DNA from: Arcicella sp040387735
Lineage (GTDB): Bacteria > Bacteroidota > Bacteroidia > Cytophagales > Spirosomataceae
DNA: 64,000 bases
Assembly: GCA_040387735.1 (NCBI GenBank)
Contig: JAZKDE010000065.1
Location: forward strand, 1-64,000
Direction: 5' to 3'
Notes under the pieces: model-generated
Database searches by the model: none
Seen by the model: only the letters and a program-made list of their open reading frames with translations
What the model was told of the DNA's origin: nothing
Program-made: the position numbers and the translations under genes
Part shown: piece after piece, positions 51,105 through 59,179 of the stretch
Layout of the letters: each line of letters starts with the position of its first letter
Numbering within the stretch: the stretch's first letter is position 1

Positions 51105-52883
51105 TTATAACGCCAATGTAGGCAAATCAAACGCTAAATCATCACCACAAGCTATTCCAAAATCGAAGCCTTCAAGAGAATAGATTGGTTTCACATTTTC
51201 CATTAATTTTCCCGTAAAATGAAGCGTAATTTTCTCCGCATTTTTACGAGTTGAAACGATTAATGGATGAACAGCTCCGTCCAATAATTTTATGATGTCT
51301 TCCGCAAATTCTTTGAACATCAAATTGATTGGTAATTGATGATATTGTCCATCTTCAGTCACAAAAACTGGGATTGGTAAATATTCTGTTGAAGCTGCTA
51401 ATTTGCCAAAAGCTTTACGGGCTTTCACAAAGCTTTCTTCTTGATTTTCAGGAGAATACCCACCAAAAACAACTGCTACTTTTTTACGATTTGGCAATTC
51501 TGCTACTCGTTGAGCAATGGCTAAATCCAATTTATCGAGTAATTGTTGAAACTTAAATGTATTTTTTCCCACTCTAATACGCTCACGAATTGACTGGCGA
51601 ATAAAGTAAGTAATGGCATCGGTTACGTTCATCCCAATTTCAGCCATTTGCTTGAAAATCAACGAAGTCGGTGACATTCCAGGAATGGTATTTGGGTCGT
51701 GCAAAATTACCCTTCCGTCAGGCGTTAAAAATCCGTCAATACGGGTACAAACGCCAAATTTCAAAGCATCAAAAGTAGCTTTTACATCGTGCTGAATTTG
51801 CTGATTATTTTCTAAAGTTGTATCAACAGGAATTTTCTTGCGAGTAGCTGATGATTGATACTTTGCTTTAAAATCAAATACTTCAACATTAGCAATAATT
51901 TCAGTTGGAGGTAAAGCAACTGACTCACAATCAGGTGTTTGAATTACGCCACAACTAAATTCTTGACCTTTTACAAAACCTTCAATCAAAATTGCATCTT
52001 CCGAATTCATCGAAATTAATTGAACAATTTTATGTTCTCCATTGAGATTTTCATTCAATTTTTCTAATAATGCCGTTGGATGATACACAATTTCTCCATT
52101 CAAAGAAACGGGCAAACCAATACCCTCATCAAGATTAGCCATCCGTTGAACAAATTCGTGTTTATCAACGCTATTCCATTCATTTTGAGATACTTCTCTG
52201 ATAAATAAACATTGTTTTACGGCTTTCTTAAAATCTTCTACTGAGTCTTTTTTCACGAAAGAAACCCCAATCGAAGAACCTTGATGCGGTGCTTTTACCA
52301 CGAAAGGCAAACCAACTTTGGCTTTAATTTCTTCGAAAACTACCGTAGCATCGTTGGCTTCAAAATAAGCACGGGTTAAAGTTGTCGTTTTTTTATCTAA
52401 ACCAATCGCCAATTTGATTAAATCATTTTGGGCAATTTTATCAATCCCAATCGATGAACCCATCAAGCTTGGTCCAGAATACGGCATTCCGTACCATTCT
52501 AAAAGTCCTTGAATACTTCCATCTTCACAAGCTGGCCCGTGCATAGCAATAAAAGCAAACTTGAAATGCTCCGAAAATTTATCGGGAGAAATACGCACGC
52601 CCACCGATGAAATCATCGCATCTAATTCATCATCCGATAGTTGACCTAACGATTCTGAATAAATTTGGTAATTACCTTGATACGATTTGGGGGGGTAAAA
52701 ATCTCTGATTGAAGCGGCATAAACCAAGTCAGGATTTAACAAAATGAAGTTTCCGCAGCCATCCACAAATACTGGTACGGGTTCAAAAAGAGACTTGTCG
52801 ATGTTCTCCATGGCAGTCTTACCACCTGCAAAACTAATCTCACGCTCACGGGCTGGGCCGCCAAAAAAAATGCCTATTTTCAT
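51105..52883 (-). CDS. ddl: D-alanine--D-alanine ligase, enlarged, with a second N-domain-like C-terminal extension
   Basis: 592 residues against 300-370 usual. The N-terminal part starts MKIGIFFGGPAREREISFAG, followed by FAFIAMHGPACEDGSIQGLL and YGMPYSGPSLMGSSIGIDK. The ATP-grasp part has PFVVKAPHQGSSIGVSFVKK and ends with ILHDPNTIPGMSPTSLIF; the usual Glu of the metal site (E-x-N-T) is Asp-Pro. After about residue 445 a second stretch (KKVAVVFGGYSPENQEESFV) repeats the pattern of the Ddl N-domain without an ATP-grasp domain after it. The enzyme makes the D-Ala-D-Ala dipeptide for peptidoglycan. The extra domain could be regulatory. Confidence 0.85.
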   Translation of the reverse strand: MKIGIFFGGPAREREISFAGGKTAMENIDKSLFEPVPVFVDGCGNFILLNPDLVYAASIRDFYPPKSYQGNYQIYSESLGQLSDDELDAMISSVGVRISPDKFSEHFKFAFIAMHGPACEDGSIQGLLEWYGMPYSGPSLMGSSIGIDKIAQNDLIKLAIGLDKKTTTLTRAYFEANDATVVFEEIKAKVGLPFVVKAPHQGSSIGVSFVKKDSVEDFKKAVKQCLFIREVSQNEWNSVDKHEFVQRMANLDEGIGLPVSLNGEIVYHPTALLEKLNENLNGEHKIVQLISMNSEDAILIEGFVKGQEFSCGVIQTPDCESVALPPTEIIANVEVFDFKAKYQSSATRKKIPVDTTLENNQQIQHDVKATFDALKFGVCTRIDGFLTPDGRVILHDPNTIPGMSPTSLIFKQMAEIGMNVTDAITYFIRQSIRERIRVGKNTFKFQQLLDKLDLAIAQRVAELPNRKKVAVVFGGYSPENQEESFVKARKAFGKLAASTEYLPIPVFVTEDGQYHQLPINLMFKEFAEDIIKLLDGAVHPLIVSTRKNAEKITLHFTGKLMENVKPIYSLEGFDFGIACGDDLAFDLPTLAL

Positions 52884-52954
52884 TAACTCGATAATTGTTA
52901 TTAGTTAACCGATATCTGCTGGTAGGTTTTAGATTTTCACAGATAACTTTTTTC

Positions 52955-53209
52955 TTAATTTACATTAATAGCTTCTACCCTCAAGATTTCAGGAACGTCA
53001 CGACGAATAGTATCTTCAATACCTCCTTTAAAAGTCATTGCCGACATCGAACATGAACCACACGCCCCCGTTAATTCCAATCGTAGCGTATGTTCTTCAG
53101 TAATTTCAAGTACACGCACGTTACCCCCGTCAGCTTTAAGATAAGGACGAATTTTATCCAAAGCAGTTTCTACTTTTTCTTGAAGAGGATGTTCAAATAT
53201 TGCTTCCAT
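52955..53209 (-). CDS. NifU C-terminal-domain protein (Fe-S scaffold/carrier)
   Basis: 84 residues, a single NifU-like domain: VETALDKIRPYLKADGGNVR, then GACGSCSMSAMTFKGGIED with Cys50 and Cys53. The pair binds a bridging [4Fe-4S] cluster in homodimers. It should help build or pass on Fe-S clusters in the cytosol. It lies 71 bases upstream of the ddl gene on the same strand, and may be co-transcribed with it by position only. Confidence 0.92.
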   Translation of the reverse strand: MEAIFEHPLQEKVETALDKIRPYLKADGGNVRVLEITEEHTLRLELTGACGSCSMSAMTFKGGIEDTIRRDVPEILRVEAINVN

Positions 53210-53409
53210 GATGTTTCCAGACCGTTTTTAAATAATTATTCAAAGATAGTGAGTTTTGCCAGTTATTGATGTTGGAGCGGTGGATTATCCTTCGACATTG
53301 ATATAATTTAGATGAATTATTTACTTGCTCGGAATCCCCTTGGAAGGTTTAAAACTCGCCTTTGGGTGGATTGAAAGAATGTTTACTGGAAAATAACGGT
53401 CCAACTTAT

Positions 53410-54297
53410 TTACGTATTAAATCTTATCAATTCGGATACTTTTAGAAAATTTTGTAATACAGGGTTTGTATCGTCTTTTCGCCAAGCCATCGACAAATGG
53501 GTACGCTCAGGAATATCGGTTAGTTCAATAAATTTTATCCGTGTAGCCGTACTATGCCGATAAGAAATAGGCATCAATGAAACGCCCAAATTATGTTCTA
53601 CCAATCGCAAAATGGTCGCTCCAAAGTTCGACTCATGAACCACATTGGGAACAAAACCCACTCGTTCGCACATACGCACCAACATATCGTAGTAAACTGA
53701 CCCCGCATAACGGGGCGGAAGAATGAAGGGCTCGTCTTTAACTTGAGCTAAACTGATAAAGTTTTCGGGCGTAATCTCATGATTTTCAGGTAAAACTAAG
53801 GAGAAACATTCCTCAAAAATTACCTTACTGGTAATCTGTTTATCCGAAAAAGGTTCTCGAATAAATCCGACATCAAGCTGGTAATTCTTGAGATTTCCGA
53901 ATAAATCATCTTCCAAAACTTCGGATAATTTTGATTTAATACTCGGAAAATGTAATTGTAAATTTGACAAAAGGGCTGGAATAACTGAATAAACCGCCGA
54001 CCCGGGATAGCCAAGTCTAATCTCGCCCTCTTCTCCTTTATGAATCAATTGTGTCCGCTTACTGATGTGTTCCAGTTGAGAAAGTATTTGCGATGCTTCG
54101 TCTCGCAAATATTCACCCGCAGAAGTCAACCTAACATTTCGCTTATCTCGTTCAAAAAGTAGCACGCCCAAATGTTCCTCTAATTGTTGTATTTGCCGAC
54201 TCAGGGCAGGCTGGGTTATAAATAATCTCTCCGCTGCTTTAGAAAAATGTAACTCAGAAGCAACGCCCAGAAAATGTTGTAACTGACGAAATTCCAT
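53410..54297 (-). CDS. LysR-family transcriptional regulator
   Basis: 295 residues, the family norm. The N-terminal winged HTH starts MEFRQLQHFLGVASELHFSK and has LFITQPALSRQIQQLEEHLG. The effector domain follows from about residue 90 (GEIRLGYPGSAVYSVIPALL) to the end. It is divergent from a GNAT gene, with a 78-base shared gap that holds a short palindrome at 54312-54325. LysR proteins commonly control the divergent neighbour, so the GNAT is the likely target. The inducer is unknown. Confidence 0.92.
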   Translation of the reverse strand: MEFRQLQHFLGVASELHFSKAAERLFITQPALSRQIQQLEEHLGVLLFERDKRNVRLTSAGEYLRDEASQILSQLEHISKRTQLIHKGEEGEIRLGYPGSAVYSVIPALLSNLQLHFPSIKSKLSEVLEDDLFGNLKNYQLDVGFIREPFSDKQITSKVIFEECFSLVLPENHEITPENFISLAQVKDEPFILPPRYAGSVYYDMLVRMCERVGFVPNVVHESNFGATILRLVEHNLGVSLMPISYRHSTATRIKFIELTDIPERTHLSMAWRKDDTNPVLQNFLKVSELIRFNT

Positions 54298-54311
54298 TTA
54301 ATGTGTTTTTA

Positions 54312-54325
54312 GCATTAGTTAATGC
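54312..54325. promoter_or_regulatory. Palindrome in the LysR/GNAT gap, putative operator
   Basis: GCATTAGTTAATGC has 6-base arms with a 2-base spacer, midway between the divergent starts and about 35 bases upstream of the GNAT -7 element. It is a candidate LysR site but lacks a clear T-N11-A hallmark. Confidence 0.4.
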
Positions 54326-54360
54326 AAATTAAGTATTTTTTATTATAATTATAAATTTCT

Positions 54361-54368
54361 TATTTTTG
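54361..54368 (+). promoter_or_regulatory. Promoter -7 element of the GNAT gene
   Basis: TATTTTTG matches TAnnTTTG and ends only seven bases before the ATG at 54376. The mRNA would have a leader of about four bases or none. Confidence 0.5.
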
Positions 54369-54375
54369 TACACAA

Positions 54376-54909
54376 ATGAGTATAACTCCTCAAATCCGAA
54401 TAGCTACTGAAGCAGACATTGACCTACTCTGCGAAATAGGTGCAAAAACCTTTGTGGAAACTTATGAAAAACAGAATACACCTGAAAATTTAAAACTGTA
54501 TCTGGAAGAAAAATTTAGTAAAAAGCAAGTTTCGGATGAACTACTAACCCCGCAAACTATATTTTTGCTCGTAGAATTGAACAATGATGTGATTGGCTAC
54601 GCAAAAATGAGGGTAAACTTAGTAGAAAACCCCGACCCGAAGGCTTTAGAAATTGAAAGAATTTATATTATTACAACTCATCACGGACAAAAAATTGGGG
54701 CTTATTTGATGCAAAATTGTATTGACGTAGCTCTCAAAAATGATTACGAAGCTCTTTGGTTAGGTGTCTGGGAACACAATCCAAAGGCTATTTTCTTCTA
54801 TCAAAAATGGGGATTTGAAGTGTTTGGTACGCATATTTTCCAACTCGGTGACGATGCACAAACGGACTTATTGATGAAGAAAAAATTGACATTTACACAT
54901 CTTGTGTGA
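54376..54909 (+). CDS. GNAT-family N-acetyltransferase
   Basis: 177 residues. It opens ITPQIRIATEADIDLLCEIG, typical of GNAT proteins. The acetyl-CoA site is in ERIYIITTHHGQKIGAYLMQ (Q-x-x-G-x-G/A pattern), then WLGVWEHNPKAIFFYQKWGF, the usual C-terminal signature. It is close to the spermidine/phosphinothricin acetyltransferase branch (PaiA-like), so polyamine or small-amine acetylation is possible, not shown. Divergent from the LysR gene. Confidence 0.9.
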   Translation: MSITPQIRIATEADIDLLCEIGAKTFVETYEKQNTPENLKLYLEEKFSKKQVSDELLTPQTIFLLVELNNDVIGYAKMRVNLVENPDPKALEIERIYIITTHHGQKIGAYLMQNCIDVALKNDYEALWLGVWEHNPKAIFFYQKWGFEVFGTHIFQLGDDAQTDLLMKKKLTFTHLV

Positions 54910-54932
54910 ATTTTTAGAAAAGGTTAATACGC

Positions 54933-54961
54933 AAAAATCCCCGCCATTGGCAGGGATTTTT
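54933..54961. terminator. Terminator hairpin between GNAT and mscL
   Basis: AAAAATCCC (54933-54941) pairs with GGGATTTTT (54953-54961), and GCC with GGC inside, with one C/A mismatch and an ATT loop. It serves both the GNAT gene (stop 54909) and mscL (minus strand, stop 54998). Confidence 0.75.
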
Positions 54962-54997
54962 GTTTTACAGTACACTCAAGTAGCTATTTCTAACCTT

Positions 54998-55312
54998 TTA
55001 TGCCTTTTCGTCAGTGTTCTTATCGGTCAGACCTAATTTATTTGCTCCTTTAACGATAATGAAGATAACCCAAGCAATAATTAGAAACTGAACAACCATC
55101 TGGATAAAATTACCGTATTTGATGGTCGCTTCACCAATAGTAACTGCCATTGAAGAAAAATTCCTTCCACCAATTGCCACACCAACGATGGGCATAATAA
55201 TGTCATCAACCAATGAGCTGATAATTTTGCCAAATGCACCGCCGATAATAACTGCGACTGCCAAATCAAGGACATTTCCTTGAGCAATAAATTTTTTGAA
55301 TTCGTTTAACAT
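54998..55312 (-). CDS. mscL: Large-conductance mechanosensitive channel MscL
   Basis: 104 residues. It starts with the conserved helix and TM1 (FKKFIAQGNVLDLAVAVIIG, then GAFGKIISSLVDDIIMPIVG), has a short periplasmic loop and TM2 (FIQMVVQFLIIAWVIFIIVK). The hydrophobic gate residues lie in the VAVIIGGAFGKI stretch. It is shorter than the E. coli protein (136) because of the loop and C-terminal bundle. It opens under membrane tension to release solutes on hypo-osmotic shock. Confidence 0.95.
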   Translation of the reverse strand: MLNEFKKFIAQGNVLDLAVAVIIGGAFGKIISSLVDDIIMPIVGVAIGGRNFSSMAVTIGEATIKYGNFIQMVVQFLIIAWVIFIIVKGANKLGLTDKNTDEKA

Positions 55313-55397
55313 GGCTTAGTTTGGGGATTATGTAAAAATTTATAGTTAGAAAATAGTTTTCAGCGGCAGTTTAAAATTATGGTATCCTTCAAAACTA

Positions 55398-56276
55398 TTA
55401 GAACGTATAAAGGAAACCGAGTCCCAAATTACGAGCTTGTTGTATTTGAGTACTTTGGCTATCGTAGTACAATACAATTAAGTCGAATGTTGCACTGAAA
55501 TATTTATTGATTTTTGCAGCTAATTTGGCATCAAGGCGGTTGTCAATGTGTTCTATTCTACCCGCATTCGCAAATAATTGATAACGCAATTTCAAGTTTA
55601 CATTTTTCGCAACATCTTTATCAAAAGTCGCAACAATTTGCATAATGGCAAAATCATTTTGTAAAGTACTACCAACGGGCACACCATACGCAGGCAACAT
55701 TTTCCCTAAATCATCTCTTGGACGTACATCATCGTCTGCCACAATGGTTTGACGAATAGCACCTGGAGCAAATACTACGTTGAAAAATGGCTTAGGTTTC
55801 CATTCAAGACCCACAAATTCTGTGATAAAAGCGGGAGCAAAAATATTAGAAATTTTTATGTCTTTATCCGACGTTACCCCGTATTTGTAACCTGCCGTAA
55901 ACTGAGATTGAAAGTTAACGCCCCCCACTAATGACCAAGTTTTTGATAATTTATGCCCCACTTTACTATCAAAAAATATACGGTCTATACTCTTTTTTAT
56001 GCCCGAACCATTATCTAAAATACCGTATTGCAACTGCAAATCATTCGTCCAAGTGGTTTTATCTTTGGCGTATTCACCTTTGGTATTAAAGAAAACATTA
56101 AAACCCGTGGCATTCTGGCCACCCGCCGTCCAGTTGCTAAATCCTGCGTTACTAAAGTTAGCCCCAAATTGTGATGATTTTTTCCAATAAGAGGTATCTT
56201 TTACGACTTCTTGTGCAAAAACTGATGTTGAAATTAATAACGCAAAAGCGAAAAATAAGGAAATGTGCTTTTTCAT
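55398..56276 (-). CDS. DUF3078 outer-membrane barrel-like protein
   Basis: About 292 residues from the ATG at 56276, which starts a signal peptide (KKHISLFFAFALLISTSVFA). An upstream in-frame ATG at 56297 is possible. The mature start KSSQFGANFSNAGFSNWTAG is the DUF3078 hallmark. It is followed by repeated amphipathic strands (TWTNDLQLQYGILDNGSGIK, LSKTWSLVGGVNFQSQF) and an aromatic C-terminus (ARNLGLGFLYTF) as in outer-membrane barrels. The family is widespread in Bacteroidota and its function is unknown. Confidence 0.85.
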   Translation of the reverse strand: MKKHISLFFAFALLISTSVFAQEVVKDTSYWKKSSQFGANFSNAGFSNWTAGGQNATGFNVFFNTKGEYAKDKTTWTNDLQLQYGILDNGSGIKKSIDRIFFDSKVGHKLSKTWSLVGGVNFQSQFTAGYKYGVTSDKDIKISNIFAPAFITEFVGLEWKPKPFFNVVFAPGAIRQTIVADDDVRPRDDLGKMLPAYGVPVGSTLQNDFAIMQIVATFDKDVAKNVNLKLRYQLFANAGRIEHIDNRLDAKLAAKINKYFSATFDLIVLYYDSQSTQIQQARNLGLGFLYTF

Positions 56277-56647
56277 GAATAGCTTGTTTTTATGCAAGGT
56301 ACAATGTCGAACAGACGGACAATGAGATTGTCCCTCGCAAGTGGTTTGTTTTAAGATTGTCCGTCAGATGACGCTATTTTGATGTGATAAGCGAATTTGA
56401 GTTTATCTTATAAATTCTCAAAAACTACATAGAAGCGATGATTACGTAAAAATGAGACATTATTACGCTCAATAATTTTGTTTGTATTCTTAGCTTCGGT
56501 ATTTAATAACTAATTATTAATACTGTATTTGCAAACAAAAGTAACGTACAAAACCCTATTTGACTGAAATAAGGCTTTGCACGAATATATTTTATTCTTT
56601 AATACTACCCAATTAACGGAATTATGACTCTTTGGATTTCTTCGGAA
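56277..56647. other. Intergenic region upstream of the DUF3078 gene
   Basis: No gene is supported. GACGGACAAT (56314-56323) has two possible partners: ATTGTCC just after it (a GGACAAT/ATTGTCC hairpin at 56317-56333) and ATTGTCCGTC at 56356-56365 (10 bp). The two are mutually exclusive, so the leader of the DUF3078 mRNA could switch folds. A minus-strand -7 match TACTTTTG lies at 56536-56543, about 260 bases upstream of the start. Confidence 0.4.
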
Positions 56648-57463
56648 TTAAGCAAAAAGTTCTACCTTCTTTACTTGCAAAATACTCAATGGAAAAACGG
56701 TTTGCGTATCTCCTGTTCTTAGCGTAATTGAGGTAGTATCCAAATCAATTATCTCTCCTTTTACGCCATCAATGGCAATAATTTGTCCTTCTTTAAATTT
56801 ATTTTTTGAATAAAAACTCGACAAAATATTCGACAAAACATCCCGAGATGCCATGCCATAGCCAACGGCGAAAGCAAAAATTATTCCCCCAATAATGAGG
56901 TTAAAACTGGATTCTAACAAACTGGTTTCAATACCTGCTTGTTTCAAAGCAGCAATTGTGGCAATAACCAAGAAAAAGAAGAAAACGATATTTCCCAATA
57001 ATTTCCCCGAATCAATTTTTAATGATTTGGAGACATTTATTACCGCATTTTTCAAGGCATCGGCAATCATTACGCCCGCAAAAAGCATAATAGCAGCGGC
57101 AATCAATTTCGGGATTAGGTTTACCAAAGATGCCACCATATCGGTTAGCACTTTCATGCCCAATGTCTCGGTAGCCGCCGTAATAAATACCAATAGAATA
57201 AAGTAATAAAGTGTTTTGGAAATAATAACACTCAACTTCAACTCTCCAAAACGTTTAATTACGTCAATTTCATTAAGTTTGTCACCCAATTTATCAAATC
57301 CAGATTTTTCAAGGGCTTTTTGTAATAATTTAGTAATAAGTTGTGATACAATTTTCCCCACAACGAGCAAAATTATTGCTCCAATCAATTTGGGAACAAA
57401 TCCAGTTAATTGTTCTAATAGCTTTCGGAAGGTATCAATCAGAATGTCCTGAATATTTGGCAT
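56648..57463 (-). CDS. MscS-family mechanosensitive ion channel
   Basis: 271 residues. The first part has four or five membrane helices with the conserved-TM-helix pattern (FVPKLIGAIILLVVGKIVSQ, LVNLIPKLIAAAIMLFAGVM). The last helix and the beta domain of MscS follow (VGYGMASRDVLSNILSSFYS, GQIIAIDGVKGEIIDLDTTS). The C-terminal vestibule is cut short just after FPLSILQVKKVEL. It is third in a minus-strand set after the sigma factor and a small protein. It should gate solute release under membrane tension, though small truncated members may be modulated by ligands. Confidence 0.88.
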   Translation of the reverse strand: MPNIQDILIDTFRKLLEQLTGFVPKLIGAIILLVVGKIVSQLITKLLQKALEKSGFDKLGDKLNEIDVIKRFGELKLSVIISKTLYYFILLVFITAATETLGMKVLTDMVASLVNLIPKLIAAAIMLFAGVMIADALKNAVINVSKSLKIDSGKLLGNIVFFFFLVIATIAALKQAGIETSLLESSFNLIIGGIIFAFAVGYGMASRDVLSNILSSFYSKNKFKEGQIIAIDGVKGEIIDLDTTSITLRTGDTQTVFPLSILQVKKVELFA

Positions 57464-57566
57464 GGTTTGGCAGTAAGTTAGTAAGAGATAGATTATTTAG
57501 TATTACGTGGCATTTCATTACGATGTTCAATCGTGAGGTTTTCGAATCAACTTTAGTGATTAAAAA

Positions 57567-57773
57567 TTATGCCGTAATATCATTCGATTGTTCTTTGTTT
57601 TCTCCACTCGCAAACGAAGCAGAGAGGGTATTGATGAAATTTCCCACGAACAATTCAATAATTGTCGAGGTATTTCTAATGGTATCAATTTCTGAAACAA
57701 GTGCCTTTTTCAAATGTTCAGGCACTTGTCCGTTGGGTTCTATGAGCTTAAAAGGGTTTTCAGCCATTTGCAT
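57567..57773 (-). CDS. Small soluble protein of unknown function between sigma factor and MscS
   Basis: 68 residues. It starts MQMAENPFKLIEPNGQVPEH, then LKKALVSEIDTIRNTSTIIE and LFVGNFINTLSASF. The sequence looks like a genuine conserved small protein: ordered helix pattern, charged tail. It lies 58 bases after the sigma gene on the same strand and 103 bases before the MscS gene. Because of the acidic/helical pattern it could be an antagonist or partner of the sigma factor, which is inference from position only. Confidence 0.7.
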   Translation of the reverse strand: MQMAENPFKLIEPNGQVPEHLKKALVSEIDTIRNTSTIIELFVGNFINTLSASFASGENKEQSNDITA

Positions 57774-57831
57774 TTTAGTTATTGTTCTTATATTTTAGGA
57801 CTTTAGGATAAGTCGATAAAATACAATTATA

Positions 57832-58431
57832 TTAATCATTTCTAAGAAATAGACTCACTAATTTGGCAATAACAACGCCCCAGAATAACACACCTTCAAG
57901 ATAGACTTTACGTAGTTTTTCTTTGGCTCGCAACAAACGCATTTTCACGGCACTTTCAGAAATATCTAATGAATCCGAAATTTCTTTGATGCTTAAATCA
58001 TCTTGATACTTCATCATCAAAATTGACTTCTCTTCGGGCAAAATTTGTTGCATTGCTTTATTCAATCGTTGAGCTTCCAATTCTGCCATTTCAGCGTCAT
58101 CGTCATCATCGGCAGCATCAAAATTATCGTCTAAACCAACTTCTGAATATTTTTTCGATACCCGAGTTTGGTCAATGCAATAATTATAAGTAATTGAATA
58201 TAACCAAGTTGAAAATTTGGCCGTTTCTTTGTAGGAAGAAATATTGAGAACCAATTTTAGGAAAATATCGTGGGTAAAATCCTCTGCTTTGGCATCATCT
58301 TTTACAAATGACAAACACTTACGATAAACCTTGTCGGAATAACGGTCGTACAGTTGTTCGAAATAAGCATTCTTTTGGGTATCAATAAAAAATGCTACTA
58401 ATTGTTCGTCTGTAAGTTTTTTTAGATTCAT
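57832..58431 (-). CDS. ECF-type RNA polymerase sigma factor with C-terminal hydrophobic tail
   Basis: About 199 residues from the ATG at 58431 (MNLKKLTDEQLVAFF), preferred to the in-frame ATG at 58464. Sigma region 2 has YFEQLYDRYSDKVYRKCLSF and FTHDIFLKLVLNISSYKETA; region 4 has DLSIKEISDSLDISESAVKM and RLLRAKEKLRKV. The linker contains an unusual acidic run (DDNFDAADDDDDAEMAELEA). The last 20 residues (EGVLFWGVVIAKLVSLFLRN) are strongly hydrophobic and could dock on the membrane. No FecR-like anti-sigma follows. Control is probably through the next small protein or the tail. Confidence 0.88.
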   Translation of the reverse strand: MNLKKLTDEQLVAFFIDTQKNAYFEQLYDRYSDKVYRKCLSFVKDDAKAEDFTHDIFLKLVLNISSYKETAKFSTWLYSITYNYCIDQTRVSKKYSEVGLDDNFDAADDDDDAEMAELEAQRLNKAMQQILPEEKSILMMKYQDDLSIKEISDSLDISESAVKMRLLRAKEKLRKVYLEGVLFWGVVIAKLVSLFLRND

Positions 58432-58580
58432 TGTTTTGAAGCAAAAGCCAATATTGGACGACAAAATAACGAATTTTTTTGCTTACGAATGCCTTTTTGC
58501 TTAATATAATGCTCAAATAACCTTATTTTCAAGGTTTTAGATACTATTTCCCCATAATTATCCGTTGAATTATTACATTT

Positions 58581-59057
58581 ATGAAAATTAAACTCATCGT
58601 CTTACTATTGTTTTTATCCGTTTTTGTGGGTTGCAAAAATCAACAAAAACTCAACCGCCAAACGGAAATCAACGGCCATAAATCTACGCCGAAGGAAGTC
58701 TTTTATTTGGAAACAACTCGCTGTTATGGCACTTGTCCTGCGTATAAAGTTGCCATTTTTGACAATGATAGCCTTGTTTATGAAGGAATTAAGTTTGTAA
58801 AGAAAGAGGGAATTATGACTAAAAAGTTACCCAAAGGAACAGTTAAAGGCTTAATTGAACAGTTCAGAGGAGCGAGTTTTTTTAAATTCCAAAATCAATA
58901 CACGGCAAATATATCGGACTTTCCAACAACTTATATTTCATTTTCTGACCAAGGCAAAACAAAAAAAATAATGGATTATCATAATGCACCTGAGAGTTTG
59001 AAAAAATTGGAAAAGCTAATTAGTAATTTGGTTATAGACGAGGTAACAGAAAAATAA
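58581..59057 (+). CDS. DUF6438 lipoprotein
   Basis: 158 residues. Lipobox VGC with Cys18, then the DUF6438 signature LETTRCYGTCPAYKVAIFDN with a conserved Cys pair. It is followed by LVYEGIKFVKKEGIMTKKLP, GLIEQFRGASFFKFQNQYTA and a C-terminal SFSDQGKTKKIMDYHNAPES. The family occurs in Bacteroidota as outer-membrane or periplasmic lipoproteins; its function is unknown. The Cys-Tyr-Gly-Thr-Cys spacing suggests a disulfide or metal site. Divergent from the sigma gene. Confidence 0.85.
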   Translation: MKIKLIVLLLFLSVFVGCKNQQKLNRQTEINGHKSTPKEVFYLETTRCYGTCPAYKVAIFDNDSLVYEGIKFVKKEGIMTKKLPKGTVKGLIEQFRGASFFKFQNQYTANISDFPTTYISFSDQGKTKKIMDYHNAPESLKKLEKLISNLVIDEVTEK

Positions 59058-59165
59058 AAGTAATAACATTATTTAGCATTATTCTTTGATAATTCATAAA
59101 TTTAGGTTCAAAAATATAAACAATTTCTTAATCTTAAATCTAATGTAACATTGTAGATTATCCTG

Positions 59166-59173
59166 TAAATTTG
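59166..59173 (+). promoter_or_regulatory. Promoter -7 element of ppk1
   Basis: TAAATTTG matches TAnnTTTG. It ends six bases before the first ATG (59180), so either the transcript is almost leaderless or translation starts at a later ATG (59189 or 59267). Confidence 0.5.
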
Positions 59174-59179
59174 TAGGCT

